Positions 41,530-50,044 of a DNA stretch of 64,000 nucleotides are shown here, piece after piece; the stretch's first letter is position 1, and each line of letters opens with the position of its first letter. The stretch lies in assembly GCA_045863055.1 (NCBI GenBank), contig BTUW01000021.1, positions 18,763-82,762 on the forward strand. The letters run 5' to 3'. The notes beneath the pieces were generated by a model. That model had not been told where the DNA came from. It saw only the letters and a program-made list of their open reading frames with translations, and did not search any database. The DNA comes from UTCHB3 sp008363265 (GTDB taxonomy: Bacteria; Bacteroidota; Ignavibacteria; Ignavibacteriales; Ignavibacteriaceae). A program made the position numbers and the translations under genes.

Positions 41530-44500
41530 GGTTATCTGCTCCAGAAGATCGAGAAATTCCCGCTTACTGAACGGTTTTGAGAGGTAGTGACTGCAGCCTG
41601 CCTCCAGGAACTCCTCCCTGTCGCCTGCCATTGCGAATGCTGTCAGAGCCACGATTGGAGTTTCAGCGTATGCGGGGAGTGTGCGGATCATTTGCGTGAC
41701 GTCGACTCCGCTTAAACCTTTGCCAAGGTTGATATCCATCAGGATAATATCATACTGCTTCTGTCTCACTGCATCAAGCGCCGACAGGCCATCAAGGAAC
41801 GAATCAAGGTTGTAGTTCCCTGACACGAGAAATGCAACATACTTGATGCTGTTCGGGTCATCATCCACGAGGAGCACTGTTGGTTTCGATTTCGTCTCCT
41901 GAGCCTCTTTCACCCCCGTTTTTTCCGGGGTTCTTCTTACGTCGCCCGATTCATCAACGGGGAAGTTTTCCACAGGGAGAGTTATTGTAAATGCGGTTCC
42001 GGCTCCGGGTGAGCTTTCGAGTGAGATAACCCCGCCCAGTTTCATAACAAAGTTACGGGTTATTGTGAGTCCCAGCCCCACTCCTTCAAATCCTCTGGAG
42101 AGTCCCTCACTTGCCTGTCTGAATTCCTCCCATATCACTTCCTGTTCTGATTTCGGAATTCCGATACCGGTATCTGTAACCTTGATGATCAATTCTTTAT
42201 GTTGAGCACTGATCTCGACCACAACTCCACCTGCACGGGTAAACTTGATGGCATTGTTCACCAGGTTGTTGAGTATCTCATAGAGCAATCTGCCGTCTGA
42301 TATTATCGGTTTGAGCCCCGGCTGGAATGTCGTCCAAAGATACAGGTTCTTCTTTTTCGCCTCCTCACGGAAGACGGACACCACTTCTTCCGCGATCTGG
42401 ACGATATCAACTTTTTCGGTATTAATGTCGAGCCGCCCGGCCTCGATCCGTGAGAGATCGAGTATCAGATTCAGAGTTTCAAGAAGGCGCTTTCCGCTCC
42501 TGTGGATCACGTTGCCCATTTCCCTCACATCTTCATCGTTAGAGTCCTCGGATACAATCTCTGAGAATCCCAGAATTCCGTTCAGAGGTGTCCTGAGTTC
42601 ATGACTCATGTTGGCCAGAAAATTCGACTTCAGCCTGTTCATCTCCTCGGCCTGCTCCTTGGCCTGCACGAGTTCTTCCACCATTCTCCTCTTTTCGGTG
42701 ATATCCTCTTTGATGGCAACGAAATTGGTGATCTCGCCTTTGGTATTTTTTACCGGTGCTATCACAGCCTCCTCCCAATAAAGGTCACCGTTTTTCTTAC
42801 GGTTAAGAAACTCTCCGTGCCATTCCTTTCCGGCGAGAATTCTATCCCAGATCTGCTTGTATTCATCCTTGGAGCGGGTACCCGACTGCAAAATTCTTGG
42901 ATTCTTGCCGATCACTTCATGGGCTTCGTAACCTGTGACGGTCGTGAACTGCGGATTTACATATTCAATATTACCCTTCAGATCGGTTATCACAACCACA
43001 ATAGGGCTTTGGATGATCGCCTTCGAGAGTTTTTCCGCGGCTTCCTCGGCCTCCTTCTTCTCGAGGTAGAGGCTGAATTCATTCGCCATTATCTCGAGAG
43101 TGGTAATACTCGACTCGTCATAGGCCTCTTCATCGACGTAACTCTGCACCACGAGGACGCCTCCGGTCTTTCCTTCCATGGTAAGCGGTACGCCCAGCCA
43201 CGACTCTGCCGGGGTTCCGATCATATCGATCACATCGTCTTCAACAAGTTGTCTGATGTCGCTCCGTCTGAGGTGAACGGGGCGCTGTTTTTCCAGCACA
43301 TAACCGGAGAGGGATCTCGCTGCCGGCCAGCTGCCGAGGCTGTCTGCTTCATCGGTTTCGATCAGTGCCTTTAACATGCCGGTTTTTTCATCATAAAGGG
43401 CGATGTAGAAATTGTCCGCGTCGATCGCCTTTTTGAGTTCATTATGAAAAATATTTATCAGATCACCGGTCGAATCCGAGGTGGCGACGGCCCTGGCAAT
43501 ATTGTACCGCATCCTGTCGATCCGCTCGCGTCTTTTTTCGCCTGTTATGTCGAGAATGATGGCCAAAAAGACGTTATCGCCGCCGTATGTAAGGTACTGC
43601 ATGTTGACTTCGACATCGTAAAGTGATCCGTCTTTTCGGCGGTGTCTGGTCTCAAAAATCAGTTTGTTCTTTTGCCCGGTGATCAACGGTTCTGTGATCT
43701 CCCTGAAGTGTTCGACTGAAATGTCCGGCTTTATATCAACCGGGGTCATTTCGAGCATTTCCTCCAAAGAGTAGCCGAGGTTTCTGAGAGCACCATTATT
43801 GACGAACTGGAATTTGAAGTTTGCACCGTCGAAGATATAAATCTCGTTCAGGCTTTCTTTGAGAATATGCCACAAACGCTCCTCAATATGCTCACTTTTT
43901 TTCGACTCGGTGATATCCCTCCACACCGAGCGGCTGTGAGTTATTTTTCCCTCAGAATCTCTTACGGGGGATGTGTTTAACAGTACCGTGATAACAGAGC
44001 CGTCTTTCTTAACCACTTTGAGTTCGGGATACAATAGCTTCCCTGTTTCCCTGAATGCAGCGAGATTCCTTCTGAAATCCTCGTGCGAGTCGGGATGGTA
44101 AAGTTCAAGCAGATGTTTTCCGATCAGCTCTGCTTTTGAGTATCCTGTTACCTGGCACAAGGTATCGTTGCACCTGATTACCCGGCCGGTTGCCGGATCA
44201 ACTGAAAGGTGCATATCGGGAGAGTTTTCATAAAGATCGGCATAACGCTCCTGACTCTCCAAAAGTAACTTTTCCGCAAATGACCTTTTTTCTTCGTTGT
44301 CGATGCTTTTCAGTACGAGCGAAATGTTGCCTGCCACCTGTTTTATCATGTCTGTCTCGATCAGGCCAAAAGACCGGGGTTCACTCGAATTCAGGGTGAA
44401 GACACCAAGGGTGAGTTCTTCATTTCTGATCGGGAACGATGCCAGTGATTTGCATCCGCCGGGGATTTGTGAATTTTCCTGGTTCAGTTTCTCCAGTTCA

Positions 44501-44850
44501 CCGGGGTCATTCACTATGTACGGTTCACCTGTTTCAAGAACTTTCAGGGCGCTTGATCTGAACCTCTCATCCCTTTTGCGGAGTCTGGCCGGGTCTGCTT
44601 TTGGATTATTCTCGGCAACCGTGACCGGCTCATTGTTCTCATCAAGAAGAGTGATCCTGGCCGAAATGAATCCACCGTCAGCTACAGAAATGCGGCATAT
44701 CTCATTTAGAAGTTCATCTTTTTTGTGCAGTCTGAGGATTGCTTCGTTAATGTTGCTGAGGAAGGTATAGAACCGGTTCAACCGTGTGATCGCGTCGCGG
44801 CTCTCGACATCGAGGTTAAGATCGTCGAGGATTTTGGTTATGGGTTTCAT
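41518..44850 (-). CDS. Large hybrid sensor histidine kinase (GAF-PAS-PAS-GAF-PAS-HisKA-HATPase-REC)
   Basis: 1110 residues from the ATG at 44850 (an upstream TTG at 44871 is possible). No membrane segments, so a cytoplasmic sensor. Order by motif: GAF-like (about 30-190), PAS (about 215-330, ENSPDMHLSVDPATGRVIRCND), PAS (about 345-460), GAF (about 475-620), PAS with PAC (about 640-755, QFTTVTGYEAHEVIGKNPRI), HisKA (NFLANMSHELRTPLNGILGF, phospho-His near 785), HATPase (NNLVNNAIKFTRAG, DTGIGIPKSE, FEGVGLGLT), and a C-terminal receiver (VLLVDDDPNS, IILMDINLGKGLSG, YLSKPFS). The receiver resembles that of the broken kinase next to it. A partner regulator is not adjacent; the signal is unknown. 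Confidence 0.94.
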   Translation of the reverse strand: MKPITKILDDLNLDVESRDAITRLNRFYTFLSNINEAILRLHKKDELLNEICRISVADGGFISARITLLDENNEPVTVAENNPKADPARLRKRDERFRSSALKVLETGEPYIVNDPGELEKLNQENSQIPGGCKSLASFPIRNEELTLGVFTLNSSEPRSFGLIETDMIKQVAGNISLVLKSIDNEEKRSFAEKLLLESQERYADLYENSPDMHLSVDPATGRVIRCNDTLCQVTGYSKAELIGKHLLELYHPDSHEDFRRNLAAFRETGKLLYPELKVVKKDGSVITVLLNTSPVRDSEGKITHSRSVWRDITESKKSEHIEERLWHILKESLNEIYIFDGANFKFQFVNNGALRNLGYSLEEMLEMTPVDIKPDISVEHFREITEPLITGQKNKLIFETRHRRKDGSLYDVEVNMQYLTYGGDNVFLAIILDITGEKRRERIDRMRYNIARAVATSDSTGDLINIFHNELKKAIDADNFYIALYDEKTGMLKALIETDEADSLGSWPAARSLSGYVLEKQRPVHLRRSDIRQLVEDDVIDMIGTPAESWLGVPLTMEGKTGGVLVVQSYVDEEAYDESSITTLEIMANEFSLYLEKKEAEEAAEKLSKAIIQSPIVVVITDLKGNIEYVNPQFTTVTGYEAHEVIGKNPRILQSGTRSKDEYKQIWDRILAGKEWHGEFLNRKKNGDLYWEEAVIAPVKNTKGEITNFVAIKEDITEKRRMVEELVQAKEQAEEMNRLKSNFLANMSHELRTPLNGILGFSEIVSEDSNDEDVREMGNVIHRSGKRLLETLNLILDLSRIEAGRLDINTEKVDIVQIAEEVVSVFREEAKKKNLYLWTTFQPGLKPIISDGRLLYEILNNLVNNAIKFTRAGGVVVEISAQHKELIIKVTDTGIGIPKSEQEVIWEEFRQASEGLSRGFEGVGLGLTITRNFVMKLGGVISLESSPGAGTAFTITLPVENFPVDESGDVRRTPEKTGVKEAQETKSKPTVLLVDDDPNSIKYVAFLVSGNYNLDSFLDGLSALDAVRQKQYDIILMDINLGKGLSGVDVTQMIRTLPAYAETPIVALTAFAMAGDREEFLEAGCSHYLSKPFSKREFLDLLEQITSGR

Positions 44851-44992
44851 TTTCTGCTTTCTTATCTCCAAGTGGAGATCAGAGAGATTATAAAATTAAT
44901 GTCACGCAGCCGAAATTTACAACTTCCGCAGAAAAATTTCTTGTGGAAATTTTTTGATAGTTGTGTAAATTTTTCTTTTTTTTCGTGAACCT

Positions 44993-46432
44993 CTAATATC
45001 TGATCAGATTCCGGGCCATTCCTTCGAACACAAAGAAGTGGAAAGGTGCAACTGAGTACCAGTAGAGCCGCCCCATCAATCCCTTTGGTCTGAAAGTCGC
45101 TGTTTGTTTCAGGTACCATTTGCCTTCTTTTTCAATTATTCTGAACTCGAGCCATGCCTCACCGGGGAGTTTCATCTCGGCGTAGAGGAGGAGTCTCGAT
45201 CTTGAACTGTCGGCAGCGAGCACTCGCCAGAAGTCAAGGGTATCCCCGGTGTGGATCACATCGGGATTGGTGCGGCCCCGTCTGAGCCCGACACCTCCCG
45301 CCATCTTGTCCATGAATCCCCTGATGCGCCAGAGGATGTTCCCGTAATACCAGCCCCGGTCACCACCGATCGACCAGATATTCTGCTTAACCCGCTCCAC
45401 ATCCGTTGATATCAGCATCTCCCTTTTATCAGTGAACACACCATTGACGGGTACGCTGATGTGTTCGAGCAATGAGCTGTCGAGCGAACTGGAAACGAGT
45501 GAATCCTTCCAGCTGGAGAGTACATTGTTCTGTTCGATCTTCTGGAAGGCGAGTTCAACCGCCTCTTTGTAGCGGATTAGTTTCAGTCCGAGCAGCTTCG
45601 CGAGGTCGTTGTCGCGCGCCACTACTTCAACCTTCATACTGTTAACGAGATTAACCGCCAGTTTGTACGAAGTGGAGGTAACGAAGTAAAGCCAGTAAGA
45701 GGAGACCCTCGGAGTCATTACGGGCACCGTGTAAATGTATCTTCTCAGGCCGCGGACCGAAGCGAACTGGAGCAGCATTTCCTTGTAGGTCATGATGTCA
45801 GGGCCGCCGATATCCCACGATCTTCCGCCTGTTTCAGGATGGTCAAGCACTCCGGTAAGGCACTCGAGGATATTTCTAATGGCAACGGGCTGGTTACGTG
45901 TATTCAGCCATTTAGGTGTGACCATCACGGGAAGCTTCTCCACCAGGTCACGGATGATCTCGAAAGAGGCACTGCCCGACCCGACGATGATCCCCGCCCT
46001 GATAGTAGTAAGGGGGATTGAAGTACCGCCGAGGATATCCTCGACTTTTCTTCTGGAAGCGAGATGTTTGGAAAGGTTCTCCGAATTGGATATTCCTCCA
46101 AGATAGATGATCCTCTTTACGCCCGTTTTTTCGGCGAGTTTCATGAAATTGGATGCGGAGAGCTCCTCAAGTTTTTCAAAATCCTCTATGTTCGATGTCA
46201 TCGAGTGGATCAGGTAGTATGCGGCATCCACATTCGTGATTTCTGGCACCTCCGGAACATCCTTAAGAAAGTCGATTTCAAGCAGGGAAACATTGGGATT
46301 GTCGCTTATTGTGTCGGAGTGGAAGCGTTGTTTGTCGCGGACACAGCATATCACTTCGTGCCCCTGCTCGAGCAGGAGAGGTAAAAGCCGTTTACCGATG
46401 TAGCCGGTCGTACCGGTGAGGAGTATTTTCAA
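44993..46432 (-). CDS. NAD(P)-binding SDR-type protein with DUF2867-like C-terminus
   Basis: A 479-residue protein. The N-terminal Rossmann domain starts MKILLTGTTGYIGKRLLPLLLEQGHEV (nucleotide-binding TGxxGxxG) and continues as an extended/atypical short-chain dehydrogenase related to NmrA-like proteins (IIYLGGISNSENLSKHLASR, TTIRAGIIVGSGSASFE). The C-terminal 150 residues (WRIRGFMDKMAGGVGLRRGR, LRRGRTNPDVIHTGDTLDFWRV, LYAEMKLPGEAWLEF, RPKGLMGRLYWYSVAPFHFFVF) match the DUF2867 pattern found on such proteins, probably membrane-associated. The substrate is unknown. It precedes a phosphatase gene by eight bases in the same direction. Confidence 0.82.
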   Translation of the reverse strand: MKILLTGTTGYIGKRLLPLLLEQGHEVICCVRDKQRFHSDTISDNPNVSLLEIDFLKDVPEVPEITNVDAAYYLIHSMTSNIEDFEKLEELSASNFMKLAEKTGVKRIIYLGGISNSENLSKHLASRRKVEDILGGTSIPLTTIRAGIIVGSGSASFEIIRDLVEKLPVMVTPKWLNTRNQPVAIRNILECLTGVLDHPETGGRSWDIGGPDIMTYKEMLLQFASVRGLRRYIYTVPVMTPRVSSYWLYFVTSTSYKLAVNLVNSMKVEVVARDNDLAKLLGLKLIRYKEAVELAFQKIEQNNVLSSWKDSLVSSSLDSSLLEHISVPVNGVFTDKREMLISTDVERVKQNIWSIGGDRGWYYGNILWRIRGFMDKMAGGVGLRRGRTNPDVIHTGDTLDFWRVLAADSSRSRLLLYAEMKLPGEAWLEFRIIEKEGKWYLKQTATFRPKGLMGRLYWYSVAPFHFFVFEGMARNLIRY

Positions 46433-46440
46433 TAAAATCT

Positions 46441-47337
46441 TCAGTCTGTGAGGTATAATTTCCGCAAGGCGGTCTGCTGATCAAGAGTAATGCCCAGACC
46501 ATCAGAAAAGTATTTTTCGATGCTGCCATATTCTTTTTGCACTTCATCAAATGCCGCATCGAGGTACTCTTTTTTTACACCAAAAATGGCTGCCGGAATG
46601 GATGGCGATCCACCAGCCGCTACAAATTTTTGGATTAAAGTATCGTACATCGGGAGGATATAGTCGTTGCTGCGCATGTAATCCTCGATAACCACTTCCT
46701 TTGGCACGCCAAGCAGGGTCAGCAGTGCAGCCGCGGCCCATCCGGTACGGTCTTTTCCGGTTGCACAATGGAAAAGTACGGGCAGTTGATCTTTGTTGCC
46801 AAGAGAAAGGAACAATTTCCTGTAAGCTGCTTTTGCACTTGGCAGTGAAATGCAATCGCGGTAAGCCTTCTTAAACAGGGCTTCAACCTTGCCATCACCA
46901 AGTTCGGTATTCGCTTGCTTGGGATCCGATAGGAGGTTTGTCAGATTTGCCGGCCCGGAGGCAGGAACATCAGCAAGCACATCCAACCAAACATAATTGA
47001 CACCCGCCGGCAACTGGTCCGGCCCGGCATTTTTCTCGGCGGCGGTACGCAGGTCAAAGACATTCTTAAGATTTAGTTTTTCAAGCAAAAGCATGTCACC
47101 TGCATTAATGTTAAAGGGTTGATTCGAGCGATATACCATTCCTCTCGAAACAATGGCTCCATTTGTGGTTTTGTAACCACCCATATCTCGCAGGTTAGGG
47201 ATGGAAGCAATACCTAAACTTTGTCCGGGCTTTGGCCCGTTATCACTCGTTTTCGAACAAGAAATAAAAACCATAACTGATAGAGAGATAAGCAAAACGA
47301 ATGAGAAATTTGTGTAATATTTATTGATGTAAACCAT
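46441..47337 (-). CDS. Tyrosine/serine phosphatase-family lipoprotein
   Basis: 298 residues from the ATG at 47337; an extension to a TTG at 47418 is rejected because the ATG begins a lipoprotein signal (FSFVLLISLSVMVFISCS with the lipobox cysteine). The mature part carries the Y_phosphatase3 layout: IPNLRDMGGYKTTNGAIVSRGMVYRSNQPF, the catalytic loop HCATGKDRTGWAAA (Cys and Arg of CxxxxxR, in the CATGKDRTG form), and DYMRSNDYI. Probably a periplasm- or surface-exposed phosphatase anchored by lipid. The substrate could be protein phosphotyrosine or phosphoinositide; undecided. It shares a direction with the SDR gene downstream. Confidence 0.88.
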   Translation of the reverse strand: MVYINKYYTNFSFVLLISLSVMVFISCSKTSDNGPKPGQSLGIASIPNLRDMGGYKTTNGAIVSRGMVYRSNQPFNINAGDMLLLEKLNLKNVFDLRTAAEKNAGPDQLPAGVNYVWLDVLADVPASGPANLTNLLSDPKQANTELGDGKVEALFKKAYRDCISLPSAKAAYRKLFLSLGNKDQLPVLFHCATGKDRTGWAAAALLTLLGVPKEVVIEDYMRSNDYILPMYDTLIQKFVAAGGSPSIPAAIFGVKKEYLDAAFDEVQKEYGSIEKYFSDGLGITLDQQTALRKLYLTD

Positions 47338-47554
47338 GGTGTATCGTCGATCCGGGCTGAAAAATTTAAAAAAGAAAGGCTTGTAAAGATGTTTGGATTG
47401 AATTGGGAAAAAGGACAAAATAATTTATTGTACTATCGATGCAAAATACACAAAATAGTGATCATCTGAATTAGTAAAACTCAAAAGTCATCTGTCTTCA
47501 CTTTGCCGGGTCTTTTCAGGTGAATATCAAGGGGAGTGGAAATGTTTAAAATAA

Positions 47555-47585
47555 AAAAGTCCCTGTATCAAATACAAGGACTTTT
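47555..47585 (-). terminator. Terminator after the tRNA-Asp 3' remnant
   Basis: A 14-bp stem with one mismatch (AAAAGTCC...ATACAAGGACTTTT) closes on a CAA triloop; the minus strand continues TTTTTTATTTT. It stands in the same relation to the tRNA remnant as the terminator at 47899 does to the intact tRNA gene. Confidence 0.82.
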
Positions 47586-47586
47586 G

Positions 47587-47637
47587 TGGCGGGACCGACG
47601 AGACTTCCCGATCAATCGGGACGACCTCCTGCGTGAC
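47587..47637 (-). pseudogene. Duplicated 3' half of tRNA-Asp with replaced T-loop
   Basis: Plus-strand bases 47589-47605 are identical to 47926-47942 (acceptor and T-arm 3' side), and 47622-47637 are identical to 47951-47966 (anticodon-stem 3' side, variable loop, T-arm 5' part). Between them the eight T-loop bases are replaced by the palindrome TCCCGATCAATCGGGA. The remnant encodes a CCA end on the minus strand, whereas the intact tRNA gene has CTA. It supplies the last eight codons and stop of the GIY-YIG gene. Confidence 0.88.
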
Positions 47638-47872
47638 CAATCAGCTCCTCTAAAAATTTTCGACTTTTCATTTTTTTAATTAAGGATTCTCTTTTTACTG
47701 CTTCAGACCGGGTAAGGTACTCTTCAGAGTAGATGATCTGCCAGTCAGTAGCTCTAGCTGTGAAGCGGGTTGATGAGGAGTTATGTCTAATCAGCCGATT
47801 GTTGAGATCGGAAGTTTGACCGATGTAGTAGCGGTCTATGGATTTTGAATAGAGGATGTAAACAAAAAACAT
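47612..47872 (-). CDS. Small GIY-YIG nuclease-domain protein, C-terminus encoded by tRNA sequence
   Basis: An 86-residue protein made only of a GIY-YIG domain: VYILYSKSIDRYYIGQTSDLNNRL (the two Tyr motif strands), the conserved Arg in RFTARATDW, Glu in YSEEYLTRSEAVKRE (metal-binding) and KKMKSRKFLEELI. The last residues GHAGGRPD are translated from the antisense of a partial tRNA-Asp copy, and the TGA stop lies in the palindrome that replaced its T-loop. It starts 27 bases downstream of the tRNA-Asp terminator. Relatives are Slx1/UvrC-like nucleases found in many small, mobile-looking copies. The position between intact and partial tRNA suggests an element that inserts at tRNA genes. Confidence 0.9.
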   Translation of the reverse strand: MFFVYILYSKSIDRYYIGQTSDLNNRLIRHNSSSTRFTARATDWQIIYSEEYLTRSEAVKRESLIKKMKSRKFLEELIGHAGGRPD

Positions 47873-47898
47873 CGAAGAAAAACCGGTTATTTAAAATG

Positions 47899-47924
47899 AA
47901 AAAGCCCGGAAATCCGGGCTTTTT
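47899..47924 (-). terminator. Intrinsic terminator of tRNA-Asp
   Basis: A perfect 12-bp stem AAAAAGCCCGGA / TCCGGGCTTTTT; on the minus strand it lies three bases after the tRNA end and runs into T residues. Confidence 0.9.
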
Positions 47925-47926
47925 AG

Positions 47927-48000
47927 CGGGACCGACGAGACTCGAACTCGCGACCTCCTGCGTGACAGGCAGGCGTTCTAACCAACTGAACTACAATCCC
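47927..48000 (-). tRNA. tRNA-Asp (anticodon GTC)
   Basis: The minus strand folds as a 74-base tRNA: acceptor stem GGGATTG / CGGTCCC with G discriminator, D-arm with AGTTGGTTAGA, anticodon stem CCTGC / GCAGG with loop CTGTCAC giving anticodon GTC, and T-arm with the invariant GTTCGAGTC. CCA is not encoded (CTA follows). It reads Asp codons GAC/GAT. Confidence 0.96.
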
Positions 48001-48101
48001 ATTTCCTAAATCAGAACGATTTGGACTTCAAATATACAACCGGGATGAATATTTTGCAAGAGTCTGTGAAAAAAATATTTAAGAAATTGGGATTTAACCT
48101 T

Positions 48102-48240
48102 AATTCCCCTCCAGACAATATTTTTCAATTTTCTCTTGAGCGGTTGTATCACCAAGCTCGACAGCTTTCGCCCAGTCGTCACATGCGCCTGAGAGATCAT
48201 CAAGTTTTTGTTTGCAAGTGCCTCTGCGTTCCCATGCATC
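48102..48240 (-). pseudogene. Duplicated 3' fragment of the TPR lipoprotein gene
   Basis: This 139-base stretch matches 50047-50185, the 3' end of the TPR gene, with about five substitutions (roughly 96 percent). It encodes the same final peptide (WERRGTCKQKLDD...KIEKYCLEGN). There is no start or TPR body behind it; upstream sequence diverges at once. The two copies lie as direct repeats on both sides of the AAA-like/PD-(D/E)XK gene. Confidence 0.9.
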
Positions 48241-48478
48241 GCCTGCCAGCCGTGCTTCGCACTTCATGTCCAACCAAAGAAGACACAATCGAAGCGTCTT
48301 AGGTGTAGTTTGAGTGGCACAAAGGGGAGTGTGATGGTTGCATGCTAAGAAAACATGTTGAGGTGGCTGGAGTGACTGATCCTGTCAACAACTCCCGAAT
48401 TGAATCCCCCCACTCTCCGGCCTTCTTCAACTGTTCACTCCTTTTCTTATATTTACAAATGTCATTATTGGAAATTGC

Positions 48479-50014
48479 ATGAAAAGTCTCCCAATCGGAA
48501 TTCAGGATTTCGCGAAACTTCGCGGGGACAACTATATCTATGTTGACAAAACTTCTTTCATTCCGTCCCTGATTGAAAATTACAGTTATGCCTTCATATC
48601 CCGTCCCAGAAGATTTGGAAAATCGTTGTTTATTTCGACTCTTGAAGAGTTCTTCAAGGGGAACAGGGAGCTATTTAAAGGTCTGGCACTCTACGATTAT
48701 GCGGGCTGGAATTCATATCCGGTGATCAGGCTGGATTTCTCGACAACCGACAATTCCACTCCCTCTGTGCTGGAAGATTCGATCTCTGAAAAAATAGTAA
48801 CAATTGCCGGTGAGTATGGTGTGAGCATTGATACTTCAGTAAGATCGCTGTACCTCGCCAGCCTCGTGGAATCGCTCTATGGCAAGTTTAACAAAAGGGT
48901 GGTGATCCTGATCGATGAGTATGATAAGCCAATTACTGATCATTTTAATGATCAGGAAAAGGCCGATTCCAACAGGGATATCCTGAGGAATCTTTACTCA
49001 CCGCTCAAGGGTCTTGATGGAATTATCCGTTTCGCTTTTTTCACCGGAGTGAGCAAGTTTGCAAAACTTTCATTGTTCTCCGGGCTGAATCAAATATCTG
49101 ATGTTACTCTGGACTCAAAATTCACTACTCTTTTCGGCTATAGCCAGGAGGAACTGGAATCATCTTTCCGGGAGCATATCGCAAGATCCACTGAAAAATT
49201 CACAGTTTCAGAGGAGTTGCTGCTTCAGGAAATGAAGTTGTGGTATAACGGATACAGTTGGGACGGGAACAATTTTCTCTACAATCCATTTTCGGTCCTG
49301 AACTTCTTCTCGGATTCAAATTTCCGGAATTACTGGTTTACATCAGGCTCGCCAAATTTTCTGATCAGACTCATCGCCGCGAAAAACTACGATGTTTCAT
49401 CGATTCAAAACACGCTTGCGGTTGAGACCTCTTTCGATAACATCGGCACAGGTCCCGTATCGTTGATCAATCTGTTGTTTCAGACGGGTTATCTGACAAT
49501 TAAATCTGGTTATCTGGATAATTTCAGACAGGTTTACAGACTCGATTTTCCCAATTTTGAAGTGAAGGACTCGCTTTACAGTTACCTGTTTGCTGATGCT
49601 TCCACCACTGATTCCGATTTTGTAACCGCAGGCATCTCCACCCTGAGGAACGCCCTGTTAAACGAAGACTTGCCGGCCTTCCTGGCTATTCTAAAATCTC
49701 TATTTGCGCAGATACCTTCCAACCTCCATATCCCGCAGGAGAAGTTTTACCACTCCCTGTTCATCATGATAATGTATATGTCCAGGATACAGATGGAGTC
49801 TGAGGTGAGTACCAACATCGGCAGGATCGATGGGGTAATAGAATTCGTTGATAAGATATATATAATAGAGTTCAAATACGATCTTCCGGCGGAGGATGGC
49901 TTAAAGCAGATCAGGAATAAGAAATATTACGAAAAATACATCTCCTCAGGTAAAAAACTGATACTTCTTGGTGTGAGTTTTACCAGAGAAGAAATCACTT
50001 TTGTTGTTGAGTGA
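48479..50014 (+). CDS. AAA-ATPase-like/PD-(D/E)XK nuclease-superfamily protein (DUF1703 type)
   Basis: A 511-residue protein of the family with an N-terminal AAA-like domain and a C-terminal PD-(D/E)XK domain. N-terminal marks are IGIQDFAKLRGDNYIYVDKT, a P-loop variant in SRPRRFGKSLFISTL, Walker B in RVVILIDEYDKPITDHF, and FFTGVSKFAKLSLFSGLNQ. The C-terminal nuclease-like core is RIDGVIEFVDKIYIIEFKYD followed by QIRNKKYYEKY. The family is common in Bacteroidota and anaerobes, often in many copies; its biological role is not established, and mobile-element behaviour has been suggested by its distribution. Here it is flanked by direct repeats derived from a TPR gene, consistent with recent arrival. 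An ATP-dependent DNA role is inferred only. Confidence 0.88.
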   Translation: MKSLPIGIQDFAKLRGDNYIYVDKTSFIPSLIENYSYAFISRPRRFGKSLFISTLEEFFKGNRELFKGLALYDYAGWNSYPVIRLDFSTTDNSTPSVLEDSISEKIVTIAGEYGVSIDTSVRSLYLASLVESLYGKFNKRVVILIDEYDKPITDHFNDQEKADSNRDILRNLYSPLKGLDGIIRFAFFTGVSKFAKLSLFSGLNQISDVTLDSKFTTLFGYSQEELESSFREHIARSTEKFTVSEELLLQEMKLWYNGYSWDGNNFLYNPFSVLNFFSDSNFRNYWFTSGSPNFLIRLIAAKNYDVSSIQNTLAVETSFDNIGTGPVSLINLLFQTGYLTIKSGYLDNFRQVYRLDFPNFEVKDSLYSYLFADASTTDSDFVTAGISTLRNALLNEDLPAFLAILKSLFAQIPSNLHIPQEKFYHSLFIMIMYMSRIQMESEVSTNIGRIDGVIEFVDKIYIIEFKYDLPAEDGLKQIRNKKYYEKYISSGKKLILLGVSFTREEITFVVE

Positions 50015-50044
50015 AATCAAACAAAGCCTGCCTGCGGACTTGAT

